DNA of 64,000 nucleotides, taken from contig OZ018414.1 in NCBI GenBank assembly GCA_963969595.1, forward strand, positions 11,533,660 through 11,597,659, in the 5' to 3' direction. Shown one piece after another: positions 38,901 through 50,960 of the stretch. This DNA is from Neckera pumila. Its lineage: Eukaryota; Streptophyta; Bryopsida; Hypnales; Neckeraceae. Both the position numbers and the translations under genes were made by a program. Numbering within the stretch: the first letter of the stretch is position 1; the number at the start of each line of letters is the position of its first letter. The notes under the pieces are model-generated. The model did not search any database. It was not told where the DNA came from and saw nothing but the letters and a program-made list of their open reading frames with translations.

Positions 38901-41900
38901 TTAATTATCATTAAAACTCTTCAGATACGAGGGCGTATGATAAATAAAATCAATACTGCACGTCTTAGACAATAATTTTCTCACTCGACTGTAGACCGAA
39001 ATCAAATTAATTTTCTAGCTTGAAATTGTCCTGAGAAAGAACCTTGAGTTTTCCCTCGATGTGAGCTTTAAACAATGCCTTAGCGACCGCCTGGGTGCAA
39101 TAGGAAAAAACTACATTATGTGCTAGAAAAGACCAAAGAAACACATCGAAAATTAAGTAGGCTCAATAGACAAGCTTGAATTTCCGTATCCCTCTTAATC
39201 TATAAAAAAACGGCAGATTATATAAAAGAGATGATTACCGCATAAAGAGATTTGTAGTTCAGTTTGACCAGGGAGGGTGGAAATTGACCCTTATCAAGCC
39301 TCGCCACGAACTTAACCATTCATCCAACAATACACATGGTTAAGAAACTTGACCTCTCGATTGCGATGCCACCCTACCCTTGCATCATCCTTAGGCATTG
39401 CTCAGCATGAAATAGATCAATTAGAAGGGTCAAATAAAGAGAAATATTGTCAGGGATTACAAGGTCCTTAGAAGTACCTGCATGTATAGAACAGCTTCAG
39501 ACATGGAGAAGAGTGTGTTTAGGAACTCCCAGCGATATTCATCACGCAAATCTACCATTACGTCCCCGTAAACCTTGCTGATATCACAAGAAAACACCCT
39601 TCAGTATGTAGATTCGTAATCCACAAACATCAATTTTATGCCGTACCTGCTTGAATGAAAACTCCACTCAGATTTGTAGCCATTCCAAGAGCGGTGGTTC
39701 TTGAATTGCTTCATATCGATGAACTATACATGATGTCAAATGTGAAAGAAACTCTCAAACTAAACACTTGACTCTTCTTGACTTATTCTTGTGCCAGTTC
39801 GAAAATTGGTCGGTTTAAAGCTGAATGGACCGGAAAACGTAACTTATGCTCAAGCACCATTAAGGTACGCATATTTGATTCATGACCTAAGCATTACTGA
39901 ATTTCGCTGCAAGGCAAGATTGATTAACCAGAATTGGAGTACACACTGAACCACGCATTATCTTTTATATGATCTGCATCTTTGGTGTGATGAATTCTCA
40001 AAAATAAATGCGAAGGAATTTCTCATTAAAGGCACCTGATTGCACGCGTAGAAAGCATTTTTGTTCCGTGCATGGCGCGCTTAATATGGCCAAACCGATC
40101 TGCTTTAACTAGATTTCCTTTCTCTTTGTCCAAAATGAGGCCCCTAATCACCTGAACAAGAATACAACACGCACGTTCAGTGCTGTATCAATCTCATATT
40201 TTCAGCACATTGATTATAAGGTTCAATTTGATTTACCCCAGTGGAACTTATTCAAACTTCGCCGTAATGGTACAGACCTGTCCAACTCTCAATGATATGA
40301 GTGTTATCGCTGCAACAATCAGTCGACTGAAATGGTATCTTCATATGAATGTGATATCATCGGTAGTCAAATAGCCGTGTAGCGCTATCACTGGTGACCT
40401 TCATTACTAACTGATTACTAACTGATGTGAACCAACACCAATACACCATTAGCAAAGATACCATTACCATTTAATATTCGACAGTTTCGGCATCAATGAA
40501 TGAATGTTTACCAGATGATTATCGAATGTAAGTCCTTCAGTAGGAAAGCCCTGCAAGTTGAGGTTTTTTAATCCATACTCGTAAGCTCTTCCTTCCCATG
40601 CCTGTCATGATATTAGTTTACAATGAATCTTCAAGTACTAATAACTCGTGTCTCACTTAAAACTATATGCGTGCATACTAGTAGTCTGTCTACTAAGCTG
40701 CTGAAGCATACTAGAGTATTTATCTCAGCTTTCCTTTTCCAAAGCTGTAGTTTCGTTGAAGCAGTCTTTGCCTAATTAAGCCCGCTACCATCCAATAAAA
40801 TGTTATCCAAGCATGAGTTTAACTTCTCAGAGAGAAAAGAAGCACACTTCAATCATTTAGAAGGAAATTCATTCAAAATTCGACCTTGAGGAATTCTCAT
40901 GCTTCAGCTGATGCGTAGACCATATTGTGCAACAGTAGAAATCGAAAGACCTTCGTCAGAAAAAAACTGACGCAAGTGCTCTAATTTCAACTTCAAGAGG
41001 TTATTATATGGATAGTGGTGCATTGTACCTTGACATTGTAGTGGATGAGGGTATAATCCAAGTCATAGCCGATGGTCGTGATGGTCCGCAAGCTCAGTGT
41101 TCGACTGCAGAAAATGCCTCGGGATGGGCATCCAGCGGGGTACTGTTTCTGCAAGCCTTAATACAGGATTGATGCGTGTAAGTCTTTCTGATAGCTGCTG
41201 GATCTTATAGCAACCAACAGGAATGATGACAGGAACATTAATCGGTGGTCGACAGTAGTTAATAATGCCCCCTAGATGAAAGCATAATTTCCGTCCATCA
41301 CATATCTCAACATTCATTAACAGCATGTCACAAGACTTGTCACAAGACCAGGTTTCAACAAAGATAACTCATATTCACTTCCAGTACCAAAATCAGAAGT
41401 GAATAGATCCAAACCACACCGGAATTTGCAACATGTTAAGAAATTCCGCTGCTTCCTTTGCCTCTTGATGTGTGGATTCCATGCTTTTATCCGCAGCTTC
41501 GTTTCCTGCACCACGAAGACAATGCTTGTAAAAGTTTGCCAATCAACACCATAGCCCAAAATAATGCTTCTAATACCTCTCATGCTTCATCGAAACTATC
41601 TGGTTTGCAATAATTGTTGTCTACATAACGCGCAAGAATCAGAAGAAATAATATCTAGGACATCAAACATATACAGAATAGAATGGACCTAACCTTTCAT
41701 AGGAAAATTGAGTAAAGGAGTCAGGAATTTAAGTGTGTGAAACGCACCGAGAGAGTCCAAAAAATCGCCTTGGAGGTCCTCAAGTGAACACTGGACAATA
41801 CTGTCAACATTTGACCTACTTGTCCCTTTGGTTTTCAAGCTTGGCCTCCCACAAAGTGAATCATCATCTATTCCTTTTGTTGCAAATGGTGTATCGCTCT

Positions 41901-44742
41901 GTGCCTCGTCTTCTAGGTCATATTCTGACTGCCTTTTCTTCCATAACTTCTCCTCTTTTTCCAATATCGGATCTTGATCAGCTGTTCAGATGCGATCATC
42001 AACAATTACCAGATAAAAGAATCTTGGTTCAAATACTAGCAGTCGTGTTAAAAGACAAGCTATTACATTCGCAAGAGGAAAGTGGCAGGTGTCAATTTTA
42101 GAATCATACTCGCCAGCTCTAGCTCATCCTCACATATTCGAAAGTAGACATGACCCTAAAGAACGGCCAGCTGGATGTAAAATGGGAGAAGTTTTCGCAT
42201 TACAAATTCTGCACTGGATGTTTTAGGCTAACATTTTTCTTCATGAATCCATGGTAAAGCAGACAATCAAACTTTAGCAATTGAATGAGTAACCTCGAAT
42301 GACCCACTATACCACAACTTTCCTAATGGTGGCCACTTTTGCTCTCTCTAGAAAACTAACAGATTGTCATAGCATTCAGACTGATCAGTGAGATATACTC
42401 TCATTGCATTCAGACTGATCAATGCAGGGGTATGCTCACAATAACCAAAGCGACGAAGCAGTGCCAAAAACATCATTGACATCTCAAAATACTAGCCTAG
42501 CTAGTCTGCGCATCAATTAAAGAGAGTGTACCTGGACCTCCGATTGTAAATAGTCTGTTTGACTGGACGAATGGATTATTATCATGCCTAGGACGAGCAG
42601 GCGATGATCTGGAAGGACTTTCTCTACATTCGGGAGGACTTTTCCTCGCTTCGCTTCGATGAGCAGTCTTAAGTGTACTTCGTACGTGATGCTGCGCAGC
42701 TGCCGTTACCGGTCTCATCATCGTGTCCATCACCCTCTGGCATAGTCCTATAGAAAGCAACTACATACCCCAAAATGCAGTTAGTCCCGCTCTTCTGAAG
42801 AAAATGGCTATGGCATGAGAATTGTAATTGCTTTTCGTTATGAAAACGAAAATGAAAATGCTCACAGAAATGACATTAGGGAACGAATTCAAGTAAAAAC
42901 AGTCCAAGACCAGCTACTGGTATCCATTGTGTGCAGACCTTGATACAGAACTCTTGGACCAAGCTTACTTTGCATACCATCAGTGAAGCCAGATATCTCT
43001 CATTGAAAAACGCTACTTCGATAATCGTACATTGATGGAGTTTAAGAAAATAATTTGAAGTAGAAATTTATTGCTAAGAATGCATCAATAAGCAACGACT
43101 GCCAAATGTTTCAAAACCAGAATTCTCATTTCTGGGGATGAAGAGAGTTCGCAGTCGAAATTCGAAAAGTATGATCTCACGCTCAGCAATAAATTTCTAA
43201 TGGCAATGACATATTAAACTTCTCAAAGAAGCTTAGTTAATGAGATGAGCCTTGTTGCGAGAAGTAAGAATCTTTTGCACAACGTATTTGGGTTCGAAGA
43301 GCTACACCTTGATTAACTCTGAAAGGACTAGACACAGCAGATGCCTTCTTGAAGGAGTGTTGCGGCTCAGTAGCTATAAATTCTTCTGGAACGAAACTTC
43401 TCGCCATAGAAGCTGCGCCAGACGACTATCGTTAAAAACGTGGAAAGATAATCAAGCCCGCATGTACAATATCAGAGACATCAGCTGGGAAACTATTTAG
43501 GCTATCATCAGCACTACTTGCGAAGCAAAGATATACGAGTTGCAAAACGCTCGATCGACATCAGAAAGTGTTAAATCTTGAATGGCCCACCCCGCACAGA
43601 CAGTTGAAGCAATGTTTCATAACACTATCCGCTTTTTCTCACTGCAAGTGAACATTCTCAACACCAATTCTATCAACAACACCTTTTCCAAGAGAAGAAA
43701 TCGATTCAATTTGAGGATAAGCACCCACATCATGAAACATGTTGCCTTGTTACCAATGCATAGCATCCTGCGACCAAGGGGGGTAAAGAGCCGAACCTTC
43801 TTGGAGGTGCACAGATCTCGAATGAAAAGACCGTTGAGACAGCGGCGGACTCTGCTGCCGCGTAGAAGAATGAGCTTCGTGAACGGCTGCAAATGAAATA
43901 TGGTCATCGGGCGACCACCGAGTACGAGATCTGGAAGAAGGACGTCTTGCTGCAGACTGAGACCTTGAACGCGAGCGGGTGAGAAAGGGCGATGCAGAAG
44001 CGATAGCCGCAAGCAGAGCCGTATATGATGGAGGAGATGAAGGGCGCACCTGACGTTGAGGAGTTGAATAGCACGGCGCTGGATTTCGTGCAGAGTGCAA
44101 CCTAGTGGGGGGGCTGCTTTGCACTTGAGACGCGAGAGATCCACGGTCAGAATTGGGGCATTCCTGCATCGGGGAAGGTGTGGAACGCCTTGAATTCCCA
44201 CTATTCGCTCGCTCTCGCAATGAACTTTGCACATTCCCCCAGCCTCGTCGTTTTCTAGGAGACATACTCGTTCGTTGATTCGCAAGAAAACTGGGTGGAG
44301 CGCGGTCTACCCGGCCGCAAATGCATTTCACTGGTGCGGCATTGCAAAGCTTAGTGTACGCAATGCCTTCAAAGGATCGAACCTCGCTTATAGTCCCGCC
44401 TCTATTGTCTGATGGAGTTTTGTCTGCTCCTGTCCAGCTCCTCGAGCGATGCTGCATGAAAGTCGGTTGTTGCAACATTGCCGCATGTTTAATCCCCTTC
44501 CTCTGACTGTCTTGCACAATATCGTCCACCATGTTCAGCACTTGTGTTTCGTAATCTATGTTCGTGAGATTTCCATCCCGAGCCGACATTGGTCTTCTCC
44601 TGCTCCCATTCTTGCAAACGAAAATCTGACTGGTATCCTCCATTCCACTACTCATTTTGAACAAGATGCATTCCCCATTAACTCTTCTCAGGATTAAATG
44701 CCGCAACCGTAACATCGATCCTCGCATAATTCCACCACTCAA
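35918..44742 (-). CDS. HAD-superfamily 5'-nucleotidase with Ser/Arg-rich N-terminal extension, 19 exons
   Basis: The protein belongs to the IMP/GMP-specific (NT5C2-like) 5'-nucleotidase family, which removes phosphate from purine nucleotides. Exons: 43797-44742, 42532-42747, 41694-41981, 41420-41505, 41029-41148, 40512-40601, 40036-40151, 39478-39577, 39239-39310, 39043-39090, 38745-38822, 38513-38632, 38283-38388, 37846-38009, 37431-37565, 37044-37174, 36708-36770, 36431-36509, 35918-36022. HAD motifs: I GYDLDYTLIHY (the first Asp is the nucleophile), II LLITNSDY, III the Lys near QSKVNLKWRTALICREL, IV YVGDHIFTDV. Also present are QKEVVGDLFNQLRLA-like and YADVYTSRVANF segments. All exon phases agree and the total is divisible by three. 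The first exon is low-complexity, rich in RS, SP and QSP, with SPRKRRGWG. The start may be 44742 (1020 aa) or 44589 (MSARDG, 969 aa). The exon 1 donor at 43797 is weak. Plant relatives I recall are near 600-650 aa. Confidence 0.88.
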
Positions 44743-46231
44743 TCATTGTAAATGTCATCACCACATGAAACCCTAACAATTCGGAAACAGCAGGATATGG
44801 CAGCCAATTCACCAGATAGTTCAAGCTCCAATAACATTATCCCTTTAAAGAAACAAAGCCGTATTCACAGTGAAGAATCTACGGGCATTTCTCAATAGCA
44901 CATTACACGATAACTTTGCAGACACCGCACAGCTATTGTCTGCTCCCAAATCGACAAACTGTACTGACGCTGAATTCATTTGAGCCACGCAATGCCGTAA
45001 AGTAAAACAGAACGTTCATGCGGATGTTGCTCAAAGATATTCGGCATGTGTAAGCAATGCACGCTTCTCTTTGACATCGATCTGCAAAAATCAGGAAGAA
45101 AGGATTATCAACATCACGGCCAAAACATTAGACTGATGTAGTTGCCCTCAAAGTAGCGAAGATCTACACAAAAAGATTTCCGCATGATTTCCATCAATTT
45201 CCGCAACGTGCAGCTAGGATTCGAATTCAAAAATTCAGCAGAGTCCCGACCATGAGGCAAGCATCGGTGTTCGTAAGTGCACATGTACAGAGTGTTACGC
45301 TTTCACTGGGACATTACTACAGATTGAAACAGAACGTAATGCTTTCTTGATTGCAATGCAACCTCAGAAAAACAATTCATGCTAATACCGTAATCATTAG
45401 TAAATGTTTCAAGCATTACAGAAAGTCTTCGTCGTTGTCTTCACCGTACCTTCTCACGTGTCTCATCTGAGAAAGAAATTTCCGACAGGAGCGTTCCTTC
45501 GCAATGGGAGATACTGCAAAACGGAAGATTTTTTTGTCATTCTAAAAATTCTACAACTATGTTATCGATTGCCATACACTGCGTTTTTTTCGATTCCGTT
45601 TTGAAAGAATCGGTTCTCAAATTGTAAGCACACAAATAAGCACAAGAGACAAGAGCTCGCGAATGCTGACTGCTTGCCTGTGCAAAATGCAGAGAGCCTT
45701 TGCAACGCCATAGCCGCAGCCCTGGTCATAGCCCGGCACATGGAAAACGAAAGTGTCGAAGATGAACTCGTCGGCCGAACGGAATAAATCTTCAAAATAT
45801 TACATGTGTCCTGAAATGTACAAATCTGTAACAAACTCTGGTGGATGTTGGCATCCAAGTTGGTAGATATTGTGGTTAGAGGGTGATTCAGGTGGTGTGC
45901 AAATTACTGTCCTATGTTCGGGAAGAACCTGCTGCTAGTTCAAAGTTAGTCAGTGGAATTGGGAAAAAATTGGTTGCAATTTGGAAACATCGATCAAAAA
46001 TCAGTGAAAAAATCTATAAAATTTATATTTTGAATTAAAAAGAATAGAAAAAAAAACTGAACTTTGTACTTGAGAAAACAATTTAATTTGGAAATTGAAG
46101 GAAAATAGCTTGGAAAACTCAAAAGACTTCTCGAATGTTGTACCGCCCACTTGAGCAAATTTTGGATGATGAATGAATTCAAGCTTGTTCCATGTATACT
46201 TCATCAAATGTTTTTAGACTCTTGCTTTCAT
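44743..46231. other. Upstream region of the nucleotidase, no gene recognised
   Basis: The part up to about 45800 is less AT-rich than the spacer beyond and may hold a promoter or a 5' UTR exon on the minus strand. The frame at 45562-45858 (-) has no recognised domain. Confidence 0.45.
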
Positions 46232-46235
46232 TTAA

Positions 46236-47169
46236 CCCCTAAAGTCCTGAACATGCTTTTTTGAGAACATAGCTTTTTTGGGCAGCTCACTATGAGCGGA
46301 GTTTTTATTTTTTTTCTTTCAAATTTTCACACAACATTTTCCTGAGGAGTAGCTTTAAGGCCCAACAATTTTCATAACTTTTGACTACATGATTAAAAAG
46401 TTATTGCATGATATGTCATTTTCATTGCTCGGCGGGCAGCCCGGGCAGCAAAAAAAACTTCTTCAAAAATCACTTTGAAAAAAAAGAAAAATTTGAAATT
46501 GGTTCTTTAGATAGATATGTACACGAAAAGCTTTGAATCATTCCATTTGGATCTATGAGTCAAAAGTTATGAGGCTTCTTAGTTTGAAGGTAGTTATGGA
46601 ATCTCAACTCTAAAATAAACTTTGAAGTCCTTTATTTCACTCAATTTTCAATATTTTTGAAAAAAAATATAAACATTGGATGTAGATTGTTTATTACAAC
46701 ATTACAACCGTTGAGATTGGAATTTTTCAATTCCATAAATAAATTCTTAACAATTTAGTGTTTTGAGTCATTCTCTACCTCTTCCTGCTTACTACTTTTT
46801 TCCTATATATTGTACAATTCTAAATGATCTGAATTTTTTCAAGCCTGTATCCAACTTGTCTAGGAAAATGAAGCCAAAGAGTAACAACCATTTTGGAAAT
46901 TTTTCATACAAATGTGACCTTGTGAAGGGCAGCTGCCCGTTTTTTTGCAGGGACCAAAAAAGGATTTTTGTCAATACAAACGCTATTATCTTGCAATCCA
47001 CATGGTGGAAAATTTTGAAATTTTTTCCACACCTTCTTAAACAAGTTTACTACAAGATCCTACGGTTACATGTGTCCAAAAATGTTTTTTTTCTAAAATT
47101 TGGCACTAGTATTAGAAATGGCAATTTTAGAGCGTTTTTGGTGAAAACATAGTCAAAAACCTTTAGGGA
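46236..47169 (+). mobile_element. TTAA-type TIR element, family A (934 bp), intact ends
   Basis: The left end is CCCCTAAAGTCCTGA and the right end is CAAAAACCTTTAGGGA, with exact TTAA on both sides (46232-46235 and 47170-47173). It is a full-length relative of 7391-8523. No frame exceeds about 130 codons and none resembles a transposase. Confidence 0.87.
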
Positions 47170-47493
47170 TTAATAAAATTTATTATGCCATACTTCTTTT
47201 CCACAATACTTTATAGTTCAAATTGTTTAATCAGCAATTATATATTTAACCTTAATAGTTAAGCATAAAAATGAATTTAATGTTAAGAAGTCCAATTCAA
47301 ATACTATCCCTTAAAAACTGACGATAAGGGTAGGAAAAGTTTTTTTTTAAGTTGAACATTCAGTGCTATTTCAGAAAAGAAATCTTGTGAATATCACTAA
47401 ATAATATTCAAAACAATTTTATTAGGAATTTTAAAATTTTGGTTTAATTTCCATTTCATCGATAAATTTTAGTTAGTGCAATGGTAGATTTAA

Positions 47494-49440
47494 CTCTTGA
47501 AGGACCATATTACATTTTTTTGGCAACATATCAATTTTTGGCAGTTCACTCCAAATGGATTTTTTTATTTTATTTATTTGAAATTTCAGACAACATGTGC
47601 CCAAGGAGTAGCTTTAAGGCGCGACAGTTTTCATAAATTTTGACTATGTGGTTGAAAATTTAATGCATGATATGTAATTTTCATTGGTATTTGGGTAATC
47701 CAAAAATTTCTTAAAAAATAATTTTCTTAAGAAATAAAAATTTGAAATTGGTTTTCTAGATTTATATATACGTGGAAAGCTTTTAATCCTTCCATTTTCG
47801 TTAATGACATGAAAGCTATAAGAAGTTTTAGTATGCAGGTAATTATAGATTCTCTACTCTAAAATAAACTTTGAAGTCCATTGTTTAATCCCTAAAGTTC
47901 TATGACTATGTTTTTACCAAAAATATTCTAAAACTGTCATTTGTAGTAGAAGTACTAAATATTGAAGAAAAACAAACATTTTTGGACACATGTAACCATA
48001 GAATCTTATAGGACTCTAACTTGAAAACATGTGGAAAAAATTTCAGATATTTCCACCCTATAAATTGAAAGATATGAGCGTTTGAAATCACAGAAATGAT
48101 TTGCTTGGCCTTGTAAAAAATCGGGCAACTGCACTTCACAAGCTTGCTTTTCTATGAAAAAATGTCCAAAATGGTGGTGCTTCTTTGGATTCATTTTTCT
48201 AGACAAGTTGGCTACATGCTTGAAAAAATTTACATCTTTTGAAATTGTACAACATATAGGAAAAAAACAGTAAGTAGAAGAAGTATAGAATGATTCAAAA
48301 TACTAAATTGTTAAGAATTTAGCAATGAAATTGAAAAATGCCAATCCCATTGGCGTAATGTTGTAATAAACAATCTACACCCTATGATTTTATTTTTTTC
48401 CAAAAATATTTAAAATTGAGTTAAATAAACTTCAAAGTTTATTTTATAGTAGAGAATCCATAATTGCTAGCAAACTAAAAACCCTCATAACTTTCATCTC
48501 ATTGATCAAAATGGAATGATTCAAAGTTCTCCTTTTATATATGTATAAACCTATAATACTTATTTTAAATTTTAAATTCTGAAAAACGTATTTTTTTTTA
48601 TGTGCTCATTTACAAAAAGGTAACATATTACGCTGTAACTTTTGACTCATATTTCCAAATGTCACAAAATTTACTATGCATGAAAGATATTCCTTATCCA
48701 CGCCTTCTATTAAAATTTTGGCCTATAATTTGCAAACCTTCATTCACACTAGCCTGCCCAAACTAGCATGGTTATCATTAATATTGCCAAAAAAGCATGT
48801 TAGTCCTCCCGGGGTTAATTCAATATTTTTGGAAAAAAATAAAATTATAGGATGTAGATTGTTTGTTATTGTCTATCAAAAAGATGCAAGCAGAAGTTCA
48901 GGTTGCAATTAACCCACCTCCTTCTTTGTGAAAATTGAGAGCCGTTGATTTCATCAAAAGACCCCCCCTCCCCCTTCCAACGCTTTTGATTTTGAAAAAT
49001 AAATGATACAGATACGGAGACTCTAGGATATTAATAAAAAATCATCTGAAACTAATTGTCTGAAAACTAATTGTACTCACTAAATATATTAATTGAATTG
49101 TCACTTATCTGTAACTATCCACTCAAAAGAGAACATATGTTTGCAACATTACAACCATTGGGATCGGCATTTTTCAACTCCATAACTAAATTCTTAACAA
49201 TTTTGTGTTTTGACTCATTTTCTACTTCTTTCTATTTACTATTTTATTCCTGTATATTGTACAATTCCAAATTACTTGAAATTTTTCAAGTATGTAACAA
49301 ATTTGCCTTGAAGAATGAACCTAAAGAAGAACCACCATCTTGGACATTTTTTCATACAAATGTGATCTTGTAAAGTGCAACTACCTTCTTTTTTGCAAGG
49401 TCAAAAAAAGAATTTTTGTCAATTCAAATGCTAATATCTT
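47494..49440 (+). mobile_element. Family A TTAA element broken by later insertions
   Basis: Its left end follows TTAA at 47490-47493 and runs to 47884 in family order, down to AACTTTGAAGTCC. It is then interrupted by the inverted copy 47889-48814. It resumes at 48815 (TTCAATATTTTTGG, then GATGTAGATTGTTTGTTATT), breaks again at about 48870 for roughly 270 bp of unrelated sequence, and resumes at about 49143 (CAACATTACAACCATTGGGA). Similarity fades near 49440 and no right terminus is present. Confidence 0.75.
47889..48814 (-). mobile_element. Family A TTAA element inserted into another family A copy
   Basis: On the plus strand it starts TCCCTAAAGTTCTATG and ends GTCCTCCCGGGG, with TTAA on both sides (47885-47888 and 48815-48818). 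The interior is the reverse complement of 46236-47169 and 7391-8523. Removing it rejoins the host copy at a single TTAA. Confidence 0.83.
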
Positions 49441-49672
49441 TTAATCCAATATCTAATATCTTTTGATTAGAGACTCAAAATGCCAAACAGAGTTTTGGAG
49501 GTGAAATTTATCTTCATTTACCAAAAAAGTTTAGTTCAAAGTTTTTGGAGAAGAATTATTCTACTATACTAAATGAGGTCTAAAATTTTACTTTTAATAC
49601 AATTTTTTGTATTGACTCATCTATGAATGCTTGAGAAACTAAAAATTTTAATTTATTTATCCCACATGGATT

Positions 49673-49930
49673 GCTCAGCCTTCTACCACTCTTTGTGTAT
49701 GTATATAGCTTTCTTTTCTATTGAAAACTCAAAATAATACTGGTTTTATATAAATGCAAGCCAAAAGTTTGGTTCATTATTTTTTTTATTATTTTTTTGT
49801 ATTATGTAATATTACAAAACACAAAAAAAAATAAAAATAATGAACCAAACTTTTGACTTGCATTCATACAAAACCAATAATATTTTGAATTTTCAAAACA
49901 CACAATGAATAGATGTAGAATGCTGGTTAT
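49673..49930. repeat. Imperfect foldback repeat (about 258 bp)
   Basis: The left half runs inward from CAGCCTTCTACCACT through CAAAATAATACTGGTTTTAT and AAAAGTTTGGTTCATTATT. The right half is the inverse with scattered mismatches (AATAATGAACCAAACTTTT, then CCAATAATATTTTG, then GTAGAATGCTG). The loop is a T/A-rich stretch near 49790-49815. The class is uncertain. Confidence 0.75.
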
Positions 49931-50759
49931 TGTGTGTTTGGTTTAATGGATGTATGAACTTTGATTTTGTTTTAATTTTTAATGTACATTGTATAGTTGC
50001 GGCCAGCTAATTTAAAGTAACTGACCTTAAATTGCACAATTTAGTGATTCAACATACTTTTCACTATTATATTGAAAAGAAATTTGTGGGGTTCCATTGG
50101 TAGTCAAAAGAGGATTCTAGATTCTCTTAAAATGCATTTTTGGACACCCTATGAATAAACTACAAACTTTCAAAGTGCTAAAAATAGGTGTACCTAAAAG
50201 CGATTCATAGGGTCATATGAATAATAGGAGTACATTTTAGGCAAGAATATCCACTGTGCAATTTTAGGAAGTGTACGATTTTAGGTGTAGTTACTTTATT
50301 CTCTGACAAAATTGACACGTGTAAATTTGCTACTGATGGTGTGGTATGTTCTACACCATCTCATCTGGCGGATGAAATGGTGTGGAGTATACTACACCAT
50401 TCCGTACGGGAGAAGGTAGCCCGCCACCCTGCTATTGAATGTTATGATATTGCTTAGAAATTTTTTGAGCATTTATCATCCTTGAAAATGACATAATTCA
50501 AAAATCAAATAATAAAATGTATCTAGGAATGTTTCTATACTAAAATGTGGTGACAACTTGCAACTAAAGAAATTGACGAGTGCTAAGACAATAAATTAAG
50601 ACTACATCAAAAAAAAATTATAATATAATATCTTAACAATGTACCAAAAAGAGGCAAACCCTCCTAGTTTTCCATTTAAATACACCCTTTCAATTTTATA
50701 AAATCTAAAGTTGTTGATCTTAGTTTTAAACCCCACCCCTCCAATGTCGTTGATCTTCA

Positions 50760-50960
50760 AAATACAACTTGAGATACGATATGAGATACGGATATAAACT
50801 AGGGATAATATATTGGTACGGATACATAGTAAGGATATTGTAGTGGTATAGATACAGATACAGACCAGGGATACTATATTTATATAGATATGGATACAAA
50901 CTACAAAGACAAACTTGGGATATGGATACGGCATTTGTTATATATCCTATATCAAATACC
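50760..50960. repeat. Degenerate GATAYGGATA array
   Basis: Loose repeats of GATAC, GATACGGATA and GGGATA occur over about 200 bp, with drifting spacing. Likely an old simple-sequence array. Confidence 0.5.

Noticed and set aside
39647..39723. Candidate exon of the nucleotidase (open frame between an AG and a GT)
   Set aside because: Its 77-nt length breaks phase with both neighbours, while joining 40036-40151 directly to 39478-39577 gives the correct Ser codon and the expected family sequence.
43617..44285. 222-codon minus-strand frame
   Set aside because: It overlaps the first exon of the nucleotidase in another frame and has no recognisable features; the exon frame continues in phase to the catalytic domain.
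45562..45858. 98-codon minus-strand frame as a separate gene
   Set aside because: No domain, no splice-compatible neighbours and low-complexity composition; more likely upstream or 5' UTR sequence of the nucleotidase.
50760..50960. CRISPR-like or satellite array
   Set aside because: The units are short, irregular and without unique spacers; this is a plant nuclear degenerate simple repeat.
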